Assembly: GCF_041949975.1 (NCBI RefSeq)
Contig: NZ_JBHFQG010000018.1
Span: 1 to 64,000, forward strand
DNA: 64,000 nucleotides
Source: Alteribacillus sp041949975
GTDB lineage: Bacteria; Bacillota; Bacilli; Bacillales; Marinococcaceae
Direction of reading: 5' to 3'
Notes under the pieces: generated by a model
Databases searched by the model: none
What the model was told of the DNA's origin: nothing
What the model saw: the letters and a program-made list of their open reading frames with translations, nothing else
Position numbers and translations under genes: made by a program
Part shown: positions 26,175 through 34,551 of the stretch, one piece after another
Layout of the letters: the number at the start of each line of letters is the position of its first letter
Position numbering within the stretch: position 1 is the stretch's first letter

Positions 26175-27292
26175 ATAAAGAACAGCTTGTCACTATCCGA
26201 AGAGAGCTTCATCAAATTCCAGAAGCGGGGTTTGAGGAATTTAAAACCCAGCAGTATGTAAAAGAAAAGATTGCTGCCATGCCACAGAATTTTCTTACGA
26301 TAGAAGAATGGAAAACAGGACTTTTCGTATTTGTTAAAGGATATGATGGTAAAAAAACTCTAGGGTACAGGACGGATATGGATGGTCTCCCTATTGAAGA
26401 AAACACCACTTATTCCTTTCGCTCGCAGCATAAAGGAATGATGCATGCTTGCGGTCATGATATTCATATGACGATTGCACTCGGAATTCTTGAGCATTTT
26501 ACGATTAATCAGCCAAAACATCATTTATTGTTTTTGTTTCAGCCGGCAGAAGAAGGACCGGGGGGCGCTAAGCCCATGCTTGCATCTGAAGAATTCCAGC
26601 GTTTTAAACCTGATGAAATGTATGCTCTTCATATTGCGCCTGAGTATCCGGCAGGAGCCATTGCAACCAAATCTGGGCTTCTTTTTGCCAATACATCAGA
26701 GCTTTTCATAGATTTGAAAGGAAAAGGGGGGCATGCAGCTCGTCCGCATACCGCAAATGATATGGTGGTCGCAGCAAGTCACCTTGTTACACAGCTCCAA
26801 ACGATTGTCGGACGAAACGTGGATCCACTTGATTCTGCGGTAGTAACCGTTGGAAAAATCAGCGGAGGAACAAAGCAGAATATTATTGCAGAAACAGCAC
26901 GAATAGAAGGTACCATTCGGACACTTTCAATAGAAAGCATGGAAATGGTGAAGCGGCGCATCCGTGCTTTAACAGCTGGGATTGAGGCTGGCTTTGATTG
27001 TGAGGTATTCATAGACTGGGGCTCAAATTACTGTCAGGTATATAACGATGAAAAGCTGACGGAGTCATTTATGGCATTTACCCAAGAGCTGTCTAACGTG
27101 CAATTGATAGAATGCCGGGAAGCAATGACAGGAGAAGACTTTGGTTACTTTTTAGAAGAGATACCAGGGGTTATGTTCTGGCTTGGCGCCGATACACCAT
27201 ACGGCCTGCATGACGCTCGAATTGAGCCAAAAGAAGAAGCTATTTTCACAGCTGTCACACATATGATTAACTTTTTTTCTAAAGATCAATAA
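26171..27292 (+). CDS. dapL: N-acetyldiaminopimelate deacetylase
   Basis: A 373-residue M20 family metallopeptidase-type deacetylase that releases LL-diaminopimelate from its N-acetyl form. Metal-binding motifs are YRTDMDGLP near 66-74, MHACGHD near 91-97 and PAEEGPGGA near 130-138. The GTG start at 26171 overlaps the upstream stop as GTGA, a sign of translational coupling. Its place next to dapH is as in B. subtilis (ykuR). Alternatives such as N-acyl-amino acid hydrolase are less likely because of this context. Confidence 0.9.
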   Translation: MNKEQLVTIRRELHQIPEAGFEEFKTQQYVKEKIAAMPQNFLTIEEWKTGLFVFVKGYDGKKTLGYRTDMDGLPIEENTTYSFRSQHKGMMHACGHDIHMTIALGILEHFTINQPKHHLLFLFQPAEEGPGGAKPMLASEEFQRFKPDEMYALHIAPEYPAGAIATKSGLLFANTSELFIDLKGKGGHAARPHTANDMVVAASHLVTQLQTIVGRNVDPLDSAVVTVGKISGGTKQNIIAETARIEGTIRTLSIESMEMVKRRIRALTAGIEAGFDCEVFIDWGSNYCQVYNDEKLTESFMAFTQELSNVQLIECREAMTGEDFGYFLEEIPGVMFWLGADTPYGLHDARIEPKEEAIFTAVTHMINFFSKDQ

Positions 27293-27376
27293 CTCCTGTT
27301 TCCACAGGATCCTCTTTCAAAAACGTTTTTTTCAATTGTGGTATAATAAAAAGAGGAACAAGAAAGGGATGGGTTT

Positions 27377-27559
27377 ATGGCTTATTATAATGGAAGAAAA
27401 GAAGCACCTCCTGAAGTGGAAACAAAAGTCTGGTCATGTACGAATGACGATTGTGCAGGTTGGATGAGAGAGAATTTTACGTTTGAAAGTGAGCCCAGTT
27501 GTCCTTTGTGCCAGTCCGAAATGATAAAAGATACAAAAACATTGCCGCAGATAAATTAA
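27377..27559 (+). CDS. ydjO: YdjO-family cold-inducible small zinc-ribbon protein
   Basis: A 60-residue protein with two Cys pairs, CTNDDC (about 22-27) and CPLC (about 48-51), as in a zinc ribbon. The order TKVWSCTNDDC, WMRENFTFE and CPLCQSEM matches YdjO of B. subtilis as I remember it, reported as cold-inducible. AAAGGGATGGG lies before the ATG and TATAAT lies about 35 bases upstream. Function is unknown. Confidence 0.8.
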   Translation: MAYYNGRKEAPPEVETKVWSCTNDDCAGWMRENFTFESEPSCPLCQSEMIKDTKTLPQIN

Positions 27560-27566
27560 GTAAATT

Positions 27567-27607
27567 GAAAAAGGGGTTGTCTCGAAAAAAGAGATAACTC
27601 CTTTTTC
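27567..27607 (+). terminator. Terminator of ydjO
   Basis: A stem with AAAAAGG and GTTGTCTC on one side and GAGATAAC with CCTTTTT on the other closes a 7-base A-rich loop and runs into T. A similar GGGTTGTCTC stem ends the yktA gene, and in both cases a 52-bp repeat array follows. Confidence 0.85.
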
Positions 27608-27624
27608 ATTTTCACTTTATCCAT

Positions 27625-27745
27625 GAGGTGTTGAAGTCCGCGGCTAAGCAAAAGAGTCGGCGGTCATCAAGGAAGAGTGTTGGAACCCATGGCTGTAGAA
27701 AAAGAGACGGAACGATAATAAAGGAAGGGAATTGCACTCCTGAGA
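27625..27745. repeat. Array of a degenerate 52-bp tandem repeat, site 2
   Basis: Two to three units of the same purine-rich repeat seen at 20968 (GGTCATCAAGGAAGAGTGTTG, then GGAACCC). The shared GTGTTG(A/G)A segment recurs at about 27627, 27677 and 27729. The remaining bases up to 27799 show nothing recognisable. Confidence 0.65.
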
Positions 27746-27799
27746 AGTTTACATCGTGTCTTGCTCAGAACTTTCCGTACAAAATAGTGAAAAACAAGC

Positions 27800-27844
27800 A
27801 AAAAAAGCCGCTCGTAAATGTATCATTTCACGATCAGCTTTTTA
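27800..27844 (-). terminator. Terminator of the ykuT-like channel
   Basis: On the minus strand a stem of about 16 bp with a few mismatches (AAGCTGATCGTG with ACGAGCGGCTT) ends in seven T. It lies about 55 bases past the channel stop codon. Confidence 0.75.
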
Positions 27845-27897
27845 CATATAAGCCTCTTATTCTTCAAGGCTCGTTACTCTCTGGCTTCTTAAATGTA

Positions 27898-28740
27898 TTA
27901 AGCGTTTTGTTTCTTTTCTACGTAGACCTGATGAGGGAAAGGAATTTCAATGCCATTTGCGTCGAGAGCTTCTTTGCAGGCTTTACGCAATTTCCGCTCG
28001 ATGCCCCACTGCTCCATGTTCTCTGTCTTACCCAAAATACGGATTACCACGTCGGAGTCTCCTAGTGTTTGTACGCCAAGCACGTCTGGTCCTTCTTTAA
28101 TGGCTGGTTCTTCTTCCGCCATCTTGTCACAAACGCTCTGTAACACCGTGATAGCTTCTTCGACGTTATCATCATAAGAAATACTGATATCTACCATTGC
28201 TCTCATATTTCCTCTTGAATGATTGTCAACCGTGCTGACTTCCCGGTTTGGTATAAAATGAAGGGTTCCGTCAAATCCGCGAATCTGTGTCGTGCGAAGG
28301 CCGACTTCTTCCACCACTCCATCAATACCTGCAACCGTTACGTAATCTTCTACGTCAATTTGCTTTTCAAGTAAAATGAAAAAGCCTGTGACAACATCAC
28401 TGACAAGCCCTTGTGCCCCAAATCCGACAGCCAAGCCTACAATACCAGCTCCAGCGATTATAGGGGCGATATCCAATCCAAAAATACCTATAAAAATAGT
28501 GATGAAAATAAAAATTAAAACATAGGAAAATACATTGACGCTTAGTCTCAAAAGAGTTTGAACTCTGCCCGGGTGCATATGCCGCTGCTCCTGCATTTTC
28601 GTGAAACCGCGGTTAATTATGTTTTTACCGATTGCTCTAGCTATGAAAAAGCCAATGATAGTAAGTATAATCTGCAAAATAACGAGCAGGGCTCCACCGA
28701 TAAAGTTTCCCCAAAAGTCGTTTTCTAACATTTGATCCAT
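27898..28740 (-). CDS. ykuT: Small-conductance mechanosensitive channel, YkuT type
   Basis: A 280-residue MscS channel. Hydrophobic helices lie near residues 12-35 and 70-90, then the pore helix IIAGAGIVGLAVGFGAQGLVSD near 92-113 and the beta domain with the EDYVTVAGIDGVVEEV segment. The C-terminal vestibule ends near IEIPFPHQVYV, the common MscS end. It lies next to dapH/dapL and the peroxiredoxin gene, as ykuT does in B. subtilis. The gene is on the opposite strand to both neighbours. Confidence 0.9.
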   Translation of the reverse strand: MDQMLENDFWGNFIGGALLVILQIILTIIGFFIARAIGKNIINRGFTKMQEQRHMHPGRVQTLLRLSVNVFSYVLIFIFITIFIGIFGLDIAPIIAGAGIVGLAVGFGAQGLVSDVVTGFFILLEKQIDVEDYVTVAGIDGVVEEVGLRTTQIRGFDGTLHFIPNREVSTVDNHSRGNMRAMVDISISYDDNVEEAITVLQSVCDKMAEEEPAIKEGPDVLGVQTLGDSDVVIRILGKTENMEQWGIERKLRKACKEALDANGIEIPFPHQVYVEKKQNA

Positions 28741-29039
28741 TTAGAACACTCCTTTAACCAATAATCATGACGCGTTTTCCCTTTATAAAATAACAAAACA
28801 TCACAGAATTACGACACAGTATAGCATAATTAGCTGGTTTGAAAAAAATTATTTATTTCGAGCATTTCGAGCATATTATTTTACATACTTGTCTTAATTT
28901 TGTAGGCTTTAACGTAGAGATGAGAAAAACATGACAGTTATTCTCAATATTTTAACTCAATTTTTTAGTAAATATAGTTTTTAATTGGTGAATTAGGGTA
29001 AAGCTATGTGTGGAAAGGTTACAAAGTACGAGCTATTAT
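28741..29039. other. AT-rich gap between ykuT and ykuU
   Basis: No gene is seen. The left side must carry the minus-strand promoter for the channel; I see no clear -35/-10 pair. The right side leads into the peroxiredoxin control region. Confidence 0.5.
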
Positions 29040-29091
29040 TTAAATTAATTACAATTTAATATTGACTTTAATTTAAGGCTCGTATTATAAT
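29040..29091 (+). promoter_or_regulatory. Strong promoter of the peroxiredoxin gene with an adjacent inverted repeat
   Basis: TTGACT (29062-29067), 17-18 bases, then TTATAAT (29085-29091) make a near-consensus sigma-A promoter. Just before it TTAAATT-N6-AATTTAA (29040-29059) is a perfect 7-bp inverted repeat. It is AT-rich like PerR or Fur boxes but does not match the 7-1-7 PerR pattern, so the factor is open. Confidence 0.65.
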
Positions 29092-29141
29092 AACAATTGG
29101 TAAAGATAACAAGAACATTTATCAAAAAGGAGTGCAAGCAA

Positions 29142-29693
29142 ATGAGCGAAAAGCGAATGGTAGCTAAACAAGCACCGCGTTTTGAAATGGACGCAGTAAT
29201 GCCAAATAAAGAATTCGGTAAAGTAAGTTTGGAAGATATTATGAAAGAGGACAAGTGGACAGTTCTTTTCTTCTATCCAATGGACTTCACTTTCGTATGC
29301 CCTACAGAAATCACTTCTCTAAGTGATCGTTATGATGAATTTGAAGACCTCGATGCAGAAGTTATTGGAGTATCTACTGATACAATCCACACTCATAAAG
29401 CTTGGATTAACACTTCCCGTGATGATAACGGTCTTGGAGACCTGAATTATCCATTAGCAGCAGATACAAATCACCAAGTTTCTGAAGACTATGGTGTTTT
29501 GATTGAAGATGAAGGTGTAGCATTGCGCGGCTTGTTCATCATCAGCCCTGAAGGTGAGCTTATGTATTCTGTTGTAAACCACAACAACATCGGCCGTGAT
29601 GTAGACGAAACACTTCGTGTACTTCAAGCTCTTCAAACTGGCGGACTTTGCCCTGCAAACTGGAAGCCAGGTCAAGAAACATTGAACGTATAA
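29142..29693 (+). CDS. ykuU: 2-Cys peroxiredoxin
   Basis: A 183-residue AhpC/TSA peroxiredoxin that reduces peroxides. The peroxidatic Cys53 is in DFTFVCPTEI and the resolving Cys170 in GGLCPANW. The start at 29142 has AAGGAG 9 bases upstream. In B. subtilis ykuU is followed by ykuV, the same as here, which suggests that YkuV helps keep it reduced. It has its own promoter and terminator. Confidence 0.95.
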   Translation: MSEKRMVAKQAPRFEMDAVMPNKEFGKVSLEDIMKEDKWTVLFFYPMDFTFVCPTEITSLSDRYDEFEDLDAEVIGVSTDTIHTHKAWINTSRDDNGLGDLNYPLAADTNHQVSEDYGVLIEDEGVALRGLFIISPEGELMYSVVNHNNIGRDVDETLRVLQALQTGGLCPANWKPGQETLNV

Positions 29694-29723
29694 TAGCAAA
29701 TATTGAAAGTTTGAAACGAACGA

Positions 29724-29757
29724 AGAGGTCTAGCAGCAATGTTAGACCTTTTTCTTG
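29724..29757 (+). terminator. Terminator of ykuU
   Basis: AGGTCTA pairs with TAGACCT around a short loop and runs into TTTTTC on the plus strand. Confidence 0.85.
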
Positions 29758-29778
29758 CAAGTAGAAAAAGTGTTTATC

Positions 29779-29890
29779 TGTCTAGCTGCATCGCACAGCC
29801 TTTCTAAATTAAATAACCTCCAGGTATAAAGGCACAACTCCGCCTTTTCTTTCCCTGTCAAGGCTGGTCGAAGAGTTTACACTTCTTTCT
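29779..29890. repeat. Dispersed intergenic repeat, diverged copy D
   Basis: TGTCTAGCTGCATCGC, then TTAAATAACCTCCAG and CCTGTCAAGGCTGG, match in order the parts of copy C at 46577 (GCGTCTAGCTTCAGCGC, TTAAATAACCTCCAG, CCTGTCGAGGCTG). It lacks the GCGCTTGCGCTTTT end. No gene is encoded. Confidence 0.6.
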
Positions 29891-29963
29891 TGACAAGATA
29901 TTTTTATTTAATTTATAGAATACATTGTAAGGATTACAGAATAAGAGGAGGAAAACGACAACC

Positions 29964-30422
29964 ATGGCACTTAAATTAAGATCAGAAATGCCTGAAATTA
30001 CCGGTGCGACTACCTGGTATAATGGCGAAGTATCAAAAGAAGACTTAATCGGTGATAAACCGACATTAATTCATTTTTGGTCGGTCAGTTGCGGTCTTTG
30101 TAAAGAGGCTATGCCAAATGTGAATGAATTCCGTGATGAATATAAAGATGACTTAAACGTTATTGCGGTTCACATGCCTCGTTCTGAAAAAGATCTGGAT
30201 CTCGACCAGATCAAAGAGGTGGCGGATGAACACGGAATTACGCAGCCGATATTTGTGGACAATGAGCACAAACTAACAGACGCATTTGAAAATGAATACG
30301 TGCCAGCGTATTACGTATTTGATAAAGATGGCACTCTTCGTCACTTCCAGGCCGGAGGCGGCGGCATGAAAATGCTTACCAAACGCGTTAACCGCGTTCT
30401 TGGTAATAATGAGAAAAAATAA
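29964..30422 (+). CDS. ykuV: Thiol-disulfide oxidoreductase, YkuV type
   Basis: A 152-residue thioredoxin-fold protein. The redox motif is CGLC (Cys43 and Cys46) after HFWSVS. The cis-Pro is in EYVPAYYVFD near residue 115. No signal peptide or membrane anchor is seen, so it acts in the cytosol. GAGGAGG lies upstream of the ATG. Position after the peroxiredoxin gene is conserved with B. subtilis. It lies behind a terminator and a repeat, so it probably has its own promoter. Confidence 0.92.
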   Translation: MALKLRSEMPEITGATTWYNGEVSKEDLIGDKPTLIHFWSVSCGLCKEAMPNVNEFRDEYKDDLNVIAVHMPRSEKDLDLDQIKEVADEHGITQPIFVDNEHKLTDAFENEYVPAYYVFDKDGTLRHFQAGGGGMKMLTKRVNRVLGNNEKK

Positions 30423-30434
30423 ATAAAGAAATGT

Positions 30435-30469
30435 TAAGCTGCGGGATAGATCCTCCTGCAGCTTTTTTC
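30435..30469 (+). terminator. Terminator of ykuV
   Basis: AAGCTGC-GGG pairs with CC-TGCAGCTT around a short loop and is followed by six T. Confidence 0.85.
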
Positions 30470-30586
30470 ATGCAAGATGCGGCGTTATTAGGCGGTTTCC
30501 TCTTCCAGGGCGACAAGCCGCGCTTTTCTCATTTCATTTCCTCTTTTTTCACCTTCTACGGTCATATTATTTATGGAGGTGTTTAT

Positions 30587-31072
30587 ATGAACATAATAAA
30601 CCGAATAGAACAGCTGCCAGTCCATTCTTCTAAAACGTATAAAACGAGATCCCTATCTATCATTCATCATCTAATACTCCATCACAGCGGTGTTTCAAAC
30701 GGCTCGCCGGTGTCATATGCAAGGCACCATGTCTATACTAATAATTGGCCGGGGATCGGTTATCATTATGTAATCGAGCAAGATGGCACAATCCTGAAAT
30801 GCCAAAAAATGACAACAATTTCTTACCACACGGGTGGATACAACACACATTCTATCGGTCTTTGCTTAACGGGCGATTATTCTAGAAATACACCCCCTCC
30901 ACGGCAATTACGTTCTACTTATCAGCTAGTAAGGCAGCTCATGCAGACTTTTTCTATTAACAAAGATAAACTACTTGGCCACCGGGAGTGTGAGGGTCAT
31001 GCGTCGAATGTGTGTCCTGGATTCGATATGAACGAATTTCGAAAAAACCTTACATCTTTTTCACATGACTAG
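30587..31072 (+). CDS. N-acetylmuramoyl-L-alanine amidase domain, cut from its cell-wall-binding domain by a TAG
   Basis: The 161-residue product is a complete amidase_2 (PGRP-like) domain. Zinc ligands are in LILHHSG near 27, then GHRECEGHA and NVCPGFD near 130-145. There is no signal peptide. GGAGGTG precedes the ATG. The same frame continues after the TAG at 31070-31072 into a peptidoglycan-binding domain. The usual family layout is amidase, short linker, peptidoglycan-binding repeat in one chain. The truncated product may still cleave peptidoglycan but should bind walls poorly. Confidence 0.8.
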   Translation: MNIINRIEQLPVHSSKTYKTRSLSIIHHLILHHSGVSNGSPVSYARHHVYTNNWPGIGYHYVIEQDGTILKCQKMTTISYHTGGYNTHSIGLCLTGDYSRNTPPPRQLRSTYQLVRQLMQTFSINKDKLLGHRECEGHASNVCPGFDMNEFRKNLTSFSHD

Positions 31073-31294
31073 TTCTCATTAGAAAGTAAAAATCCTCTTC
31101 TGAAAAGGAGGGACAGAGGTTCCCATGTGCTGAAGCTTCAAGAGCTATTAGAGCTAAATAAGGTATCTCCAGGAGCAATTGATGGAATCTTTGGGCCTCA
31201 AACAGAACAAGCGGTTCGTACCTTTCAAAAAAAGAAAAAACTGACTGCTGATGGCATTGCAGGCCAGAAAACATGGGCTGCCCTGAAACGATAA
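31073..31294 (+). pseudogene. Peptidoglycan-binding domain in frame after the amidase stop codon
   Basis: Seventy-three codons continue exactly in the frame of the preceding amidase. NPLLKRRDRGSHVLKLQELL, AIDGIFGPQTEQAVRTFQKK and GIAGQKTWAALKR are a clean PG_binding_1 domain with no further stops. No start codon with a ribosome binding site precedes it. It is the natural C-terminal part of the amidase, so one nonsense change or stop-codon read-through explains the arrangement. Confidence 0.8.
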
Positions 31295-31374
31295 AGGTTT
31301 TGCGGAAGAGAGGGGAATCGGTTAAAATAGTAACAGCAATATTTGGCATAATGGAGACAACGGAGGAAAAACCC

Positions 31375-32040
31375 ATGAAAAAGCAATTTGCTGTGATCGG
31401 GCTTGGTCGTTTTGGAGGAAGTATATGTAAGTCCTTAGCTTCTGAGGGGATGGACGTTCTGGCTATCGATTCAGATGAAGACAAAGTAAATGAATTCGCC
31501 CCAATTGTCACACAAGCAGTAATTGCTGACAGTACGGATGAAAAAGCGTTACGAGGGCTTGGCATCCGAAATTTTGACCACGTTATCGTCGCGATTGGCG
31601 ATAATATTCAGGCGAGTATTTTAACGACACTTATTTTAGATGAAATGGACATTGAACATATTACGGTAAAAGCTCAAAATAGTTATCATGAAAAAGTACT
31701 GCGCCGTATCGGAGCAGATGAAATCGTGCATCCCGAAAGAGACATTGGTGTCCGTATTGCTCACAATGTAGTATCTAAAAACGTATTGGATTATCTTGAA
31801 CTCTCCGATGAATATAGTATCGTTGAACTGGCCGCAGGCCCTACCATTGATGGAGAGACCATTATTGATCTGGATCTTCGTTCAAAGTATGGCTGCAATA
31901 TATTAGCTATTAAACGAAATGATGATATTCACGTTTCACCGCGGCCCGAAAAAGAAATTCAAGAAGGGGACGTTCTCATTGTCATCGGTGCCGATAAAGA
32001 TATTAACCGCCTGGAAAACCATTGGATTGATGAAACGTAA
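31375..32040 (+). CDS. ktrC: K+ uptake regulatory subunit KtrC/KtrA
   Basis: A 221-residue RCK protein that gates a KtrB/KtrD-type potassium channel. The N-terminal Rossmann part has GLGRFGGSICKSL (about residues 9-21), an acidic end to beta 2 (AIDSDEDKV) and DSTDEKALRGLGI. The C-terminal TrkA_C domain runs from about 135 (SIVELAAGPTIDG). The ATG at 31375 has GGAGG upstream. In B. subtilis ktrC lies close to rnjA, as here. It is presumed to bind nucleotides such as ATP, ADP or c-di-AMP. Confidence 0.92.
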   Translation: MKKQFAVIGLGRFGGSICKSLASEGMDVLAIDSDEDKVNEFAPIVTQAVIADSTDEKALRGLGIRNFDHVIVAIGDNIQASILTTLILDEMDIEHITVKAQNSYHEKVLRRIGADEIVHPERDIGVRIAHNVVSKNVLDYLELSDEYSIVELAAGPTIDGETIIDLDLRSKYGCNILAIKRNDDIHVSPRPEKEIQEGDVLIVIGADKDINRLENHWIDET

Positions 32041-32127
32041 AACAAAAGACATAAGTGTTTTTGGCGGTCGTATGATCCTTCCTTCCAAGATTTTTCTTGA
32101 AAGCCAGTAACTCTTACAATTAAGTCC

Positions 32128-32167
32128 AAAAAAAGCCGGCGTGGAGTAACATCCATGCCGGCTTTTT
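32128..32167. terminator. Bidirectional terminator between ktrC and rnjA
   Basis: AAAAAGCCGGC-GTGGA pairs with TCCAT-GCCGGCTTTTT. The arms carry A and T runs, so the hairpin works for both convergent genes. Confidence 0.9.
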
Positions 32168-32173
32168 ATCTGT

Positions 32174-33841
32174 TTATACTTCCATGATGATAGGAAGAAT
32201 CATTGGTTTTCTTTTTGTTTTTTCATATAAATATGGAGACAGTTGATCAATAATTTCATTTTTGATCTCTGACCATTGCGTGGTTTTTCGTTTCATTACT
32301 TCATCGAGGTGTTTTGCAAGCCGTGCCTGGGCATCGTTAATCAAATCGCTTGACTCCCTCATGTAAACAAAGCCTCTGGAAATAATATCAGGACCAGCAG
32401 AAACTTTGAAGTTTTTCATGTCAATGCTTACTACCACCACTACAAGCCCTTCTTCTGATAAAATCCGGCGGTCGCGCAATACAATATTGCCAATATCTCC
32501 TATGCCGTTGCCGTCGACATAAACAGAGCCGGACGGCACTTTTCCTACCACGGATGCGCTTTTTTTCGTTAGTGCTAATACTTCGCCATTTTCCATGATA
32601 AATGAATTTTCTTCCGGGATACCGCAGTCTTTGCCGAGAATGGTGTGCATTTTTAACATGCGGTATTCCCCGTGAATAGGCATGAAGTACTTAGGTTTCA
32701 TCAGCCGAAGCATTAATTTTTGTTCTTCTTGACCGCCGTGGCCGGAAGTATGGATGTTGTTAAGGGATCCATGAATTACATTGGCACCGGCTCGAAATAA
32801 TTGGTTAATGATTTTATTAACGGATAATGTGTTCCCTGGTATAGGAGAACTTGAAAACACAACGGTGTCGCCGGGAATAATCTGAATCTGACGATGGGTG
32901 CCATGAGCAATTCTAGACAAGGCAGCCATCGGTTCTCCCTGGCTTCCTGTACATAAAATAGCAGCCTGGTCATCAGGAATTTTGTTTAATTGGGAAGGCT
33001 CCACAAAAGTACCTTTCGGAGCTTTAATATAGCCTAACTCTTGTCCAATGCTAATTGCAGACTCCATGCTGCGTCCAAAAACAGCTATTTTCCGGCCGTC
33101 CCGTACAGCTGCTTCTACAGCTTGCTGTAATCGGTAAATATTCGAAGCAAAAGTAGCAAAAATAAAGCGACCCTCTGCTTGGTGAAGGATAGTGTCAATA
33201 CTTTTTCCGACTTTTCGTTCAGACATCGTGAAACCAGGAACTTCACTGTTTGTACTATCTGATAAAAGACATAAAACACCTTCTTCACCAATTTGTGCCA
33301 TTTTTGATAAATTAGCAGGCTCTCCTACTGGAGTGAAATCAAATTTAAAATCTCCGGTATGCACAATGTTGCCTTCCGGGGTATTGACGACAACGCCAAG
33401 TGAATCCGGAATACTGTGAGTCGTCCGGAAAAAAGAAACTTTCGTTTTCTTAAATTTAATAACCTGATCTTCTTTTACCACATTCAGCTTTGCGCGCCGC
33501 AGAAGGCCATGTTCTTCAAGCTTCCCTTTTAATAATCCAATAGCAAGCTTTCCGCCGTATATCGGCACATTTACTTCGCGAAGCAGATAAGGAATGCCGC
33601 CAATGTGATCTTCATGGCCGTGAGTAATAAAAAGACCTTTAATTTTATCTTTATTTCGGACGAGGTACGTATAATCAGGGATTACGTAATCAATTCCGAG
33701 CAATTCATCTTCTGGAAACATAATTCCGGCATCAATGAGAATGATCTCATCTTGATACTGTATGGCGTACGTATTTTTACCGATTTCGCCTAAACCTCCC
33801 AGGGCGAAAACCGCAACCTGATATTTTTTAATCTGTTTCAT
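32174..33841 (-). CDS. rnjA: Ribonuclease J1
   Basis: A 555-residue metallo-beta-lactamase/beta-CASP nuclease with 5'-exonuclease and endonuclease activity, central to mRNA decay and rRNA processing. The zinc motif THGHEDH is at about residues 73-79, the phosphate-binding HTGDFKFD near 163-170, and the beta-CASP part begins near 200. Length is the standard for RNase J1. It follows rpoY by 3 bases, so the two are co-transcribed, as in B. subtilis. The start lies just after the rpoY stop, with GGAG upstream. Confidence 0.96.
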   Translation of the reverse strand: MKQIKKYQVAVFALGGLGEIGKNTYAIQYQDEIILIDAGIMFPEDELLGIDYVIPDYTYLVRNKDKIKGLFITHGHEDHIGGIPYLLREVNVPIYGGKLAIGLLKGKLEEHGLLRRAKLNVVKEDQVIKFKKTKVSFFRTTHSIPDSLGVVVNTPEGNIVHTGDFKFDFTPVGEPANLSKMAQIGEEGVLCLLSDSTNSEVPGFTMSERKVGKSIDTILHQAEGRFIFATFASNIYRLQQAVEAAVRDGRKIAVFGRSMESAISIGQELGYIKAPKGTFVEPSQLNKIPDDQAAILCTGSQGEPMAALSRIAHGTHRQIQIIPGDTVVFSSSPIPGNTLSVNKIINQLFRAGANVIHGSLNNIHTSGHGGQEEQKLMLRLMKPKYFMPIHGEYRMLKMHTILGKDCGIPEENSFIMENGEVLALTKKSASVVGKVPSGSVYVDGNGIGDIGNIVLRDRRILSEEGLVVVVVSIDMKNFKVSAGPDIISRGFVYMRESSDLINDAQARLAKHLDEVMKRKTTQWSEIKNEIIDQLSPYLYEKTKRKPMILPIIMEV

Positions 33842-33844
33842 GCT

Positions 33845-34054
33845 TTACAAATTCTCCACTTTAAAATCTTCGTGTTTTTCTTCGAATCTCAGGAGGTCTT
33901 CTGAAACCGGTTGAACAAATTCAATATTATAATTTTTATCCGCCAATTTATGCCGTACTTCACGTTCCGTTTCCGCTTCAATAAACATTGCATCCGTATT
34001 CTCTCGAACTGGAACTTCTTGAAAGTTTTTTTGATAAAAAACTTTGTAGATCAT
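33845..34054 (-). CDS. rpoY: RNA polymerase epsilon subunit
   Basis: A 69-residue protein (YkzG family, DUF1447). MIYKVFYQKNFQEVPVRENT and the end DLLRFEEKHEDF are typical. Epsilon binds the polymerase near the secondary channel and resembles the phage inhibitor Gp2 in fold. It forms an operon with rnjA and links transcription with RNA decay genetically. GAGGAGAG lies upstream. Confidence 0.94.
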   Translation of the reverse strand: MIYKVFYQKNFQEVPVRENTDAMFIEAETEREVRHKLADKNYNIEFVQPVSEDLLRFEEKHEDFKVENL

Positions 34055-34551
34055 CGTTCTATCTCTCCTCTTTCTGTTCTTCTATACATAAAGAAACAAC
34101 ACCTGCAGCTTGTCCTGGGATCAGCAGGAGCAGTAACTCCATATAAACGTTCATTAATAAAAGCTCTACCATATATTATAAATCAAACATACGATATTTT
34201 CATCTCTATCATATATAAGTGAGGCATGAAGAATCTGGTTAACCCGGTTAGACTCAATTAACAAATTGTAATCGATTTATATCTTTTTTTCAATAGGGAC
34301 CTGCTTATACGGGCAAATACCGGTGTTTTGGAAGCAAATTTCTGCAGCGCTTAAGCAGTTTTTTCCGCCACTTTTTTAACATGATCATTCCCCTTTCAAT
34401 ATCTCGGTATTATTATTTTGGCTAAATAAAGGAAATAACACCGTTGAATTTATTGGAAACAGAGAAAATGAAACAGGAAACCAGGTATGATAAAATATAG
34501 GCGTTATAATACAGAGATAGATAAAATGTTAATTGGATAGGGTGAGAAGAA
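34055..34551. other. Gap between divergent rpoY and ykrA
   Basis: No gene is seen in about 500 bases. The left part holds the minus-strand promoter of rpoY-rnjA; TATAAT on the minus strand near 34170 is a weak candidate. The right part carries a TATAAT at 34505-34510 that could serve ykrA but lacks a good -35. Confidence 0.45.

Noticed and set aside
27628..28065. Plus-strand open frame of 145 codons
   Set aside because: Its first half covers repeat units and its second half is antisense to the 3' end of ykuT.
29040..29059. PerR box before the peroxiredoxin gene
   Set aside because: The inverted repeat has 6 bases between 7-bp arms and does not match the 7-1-7 PerR pattern.
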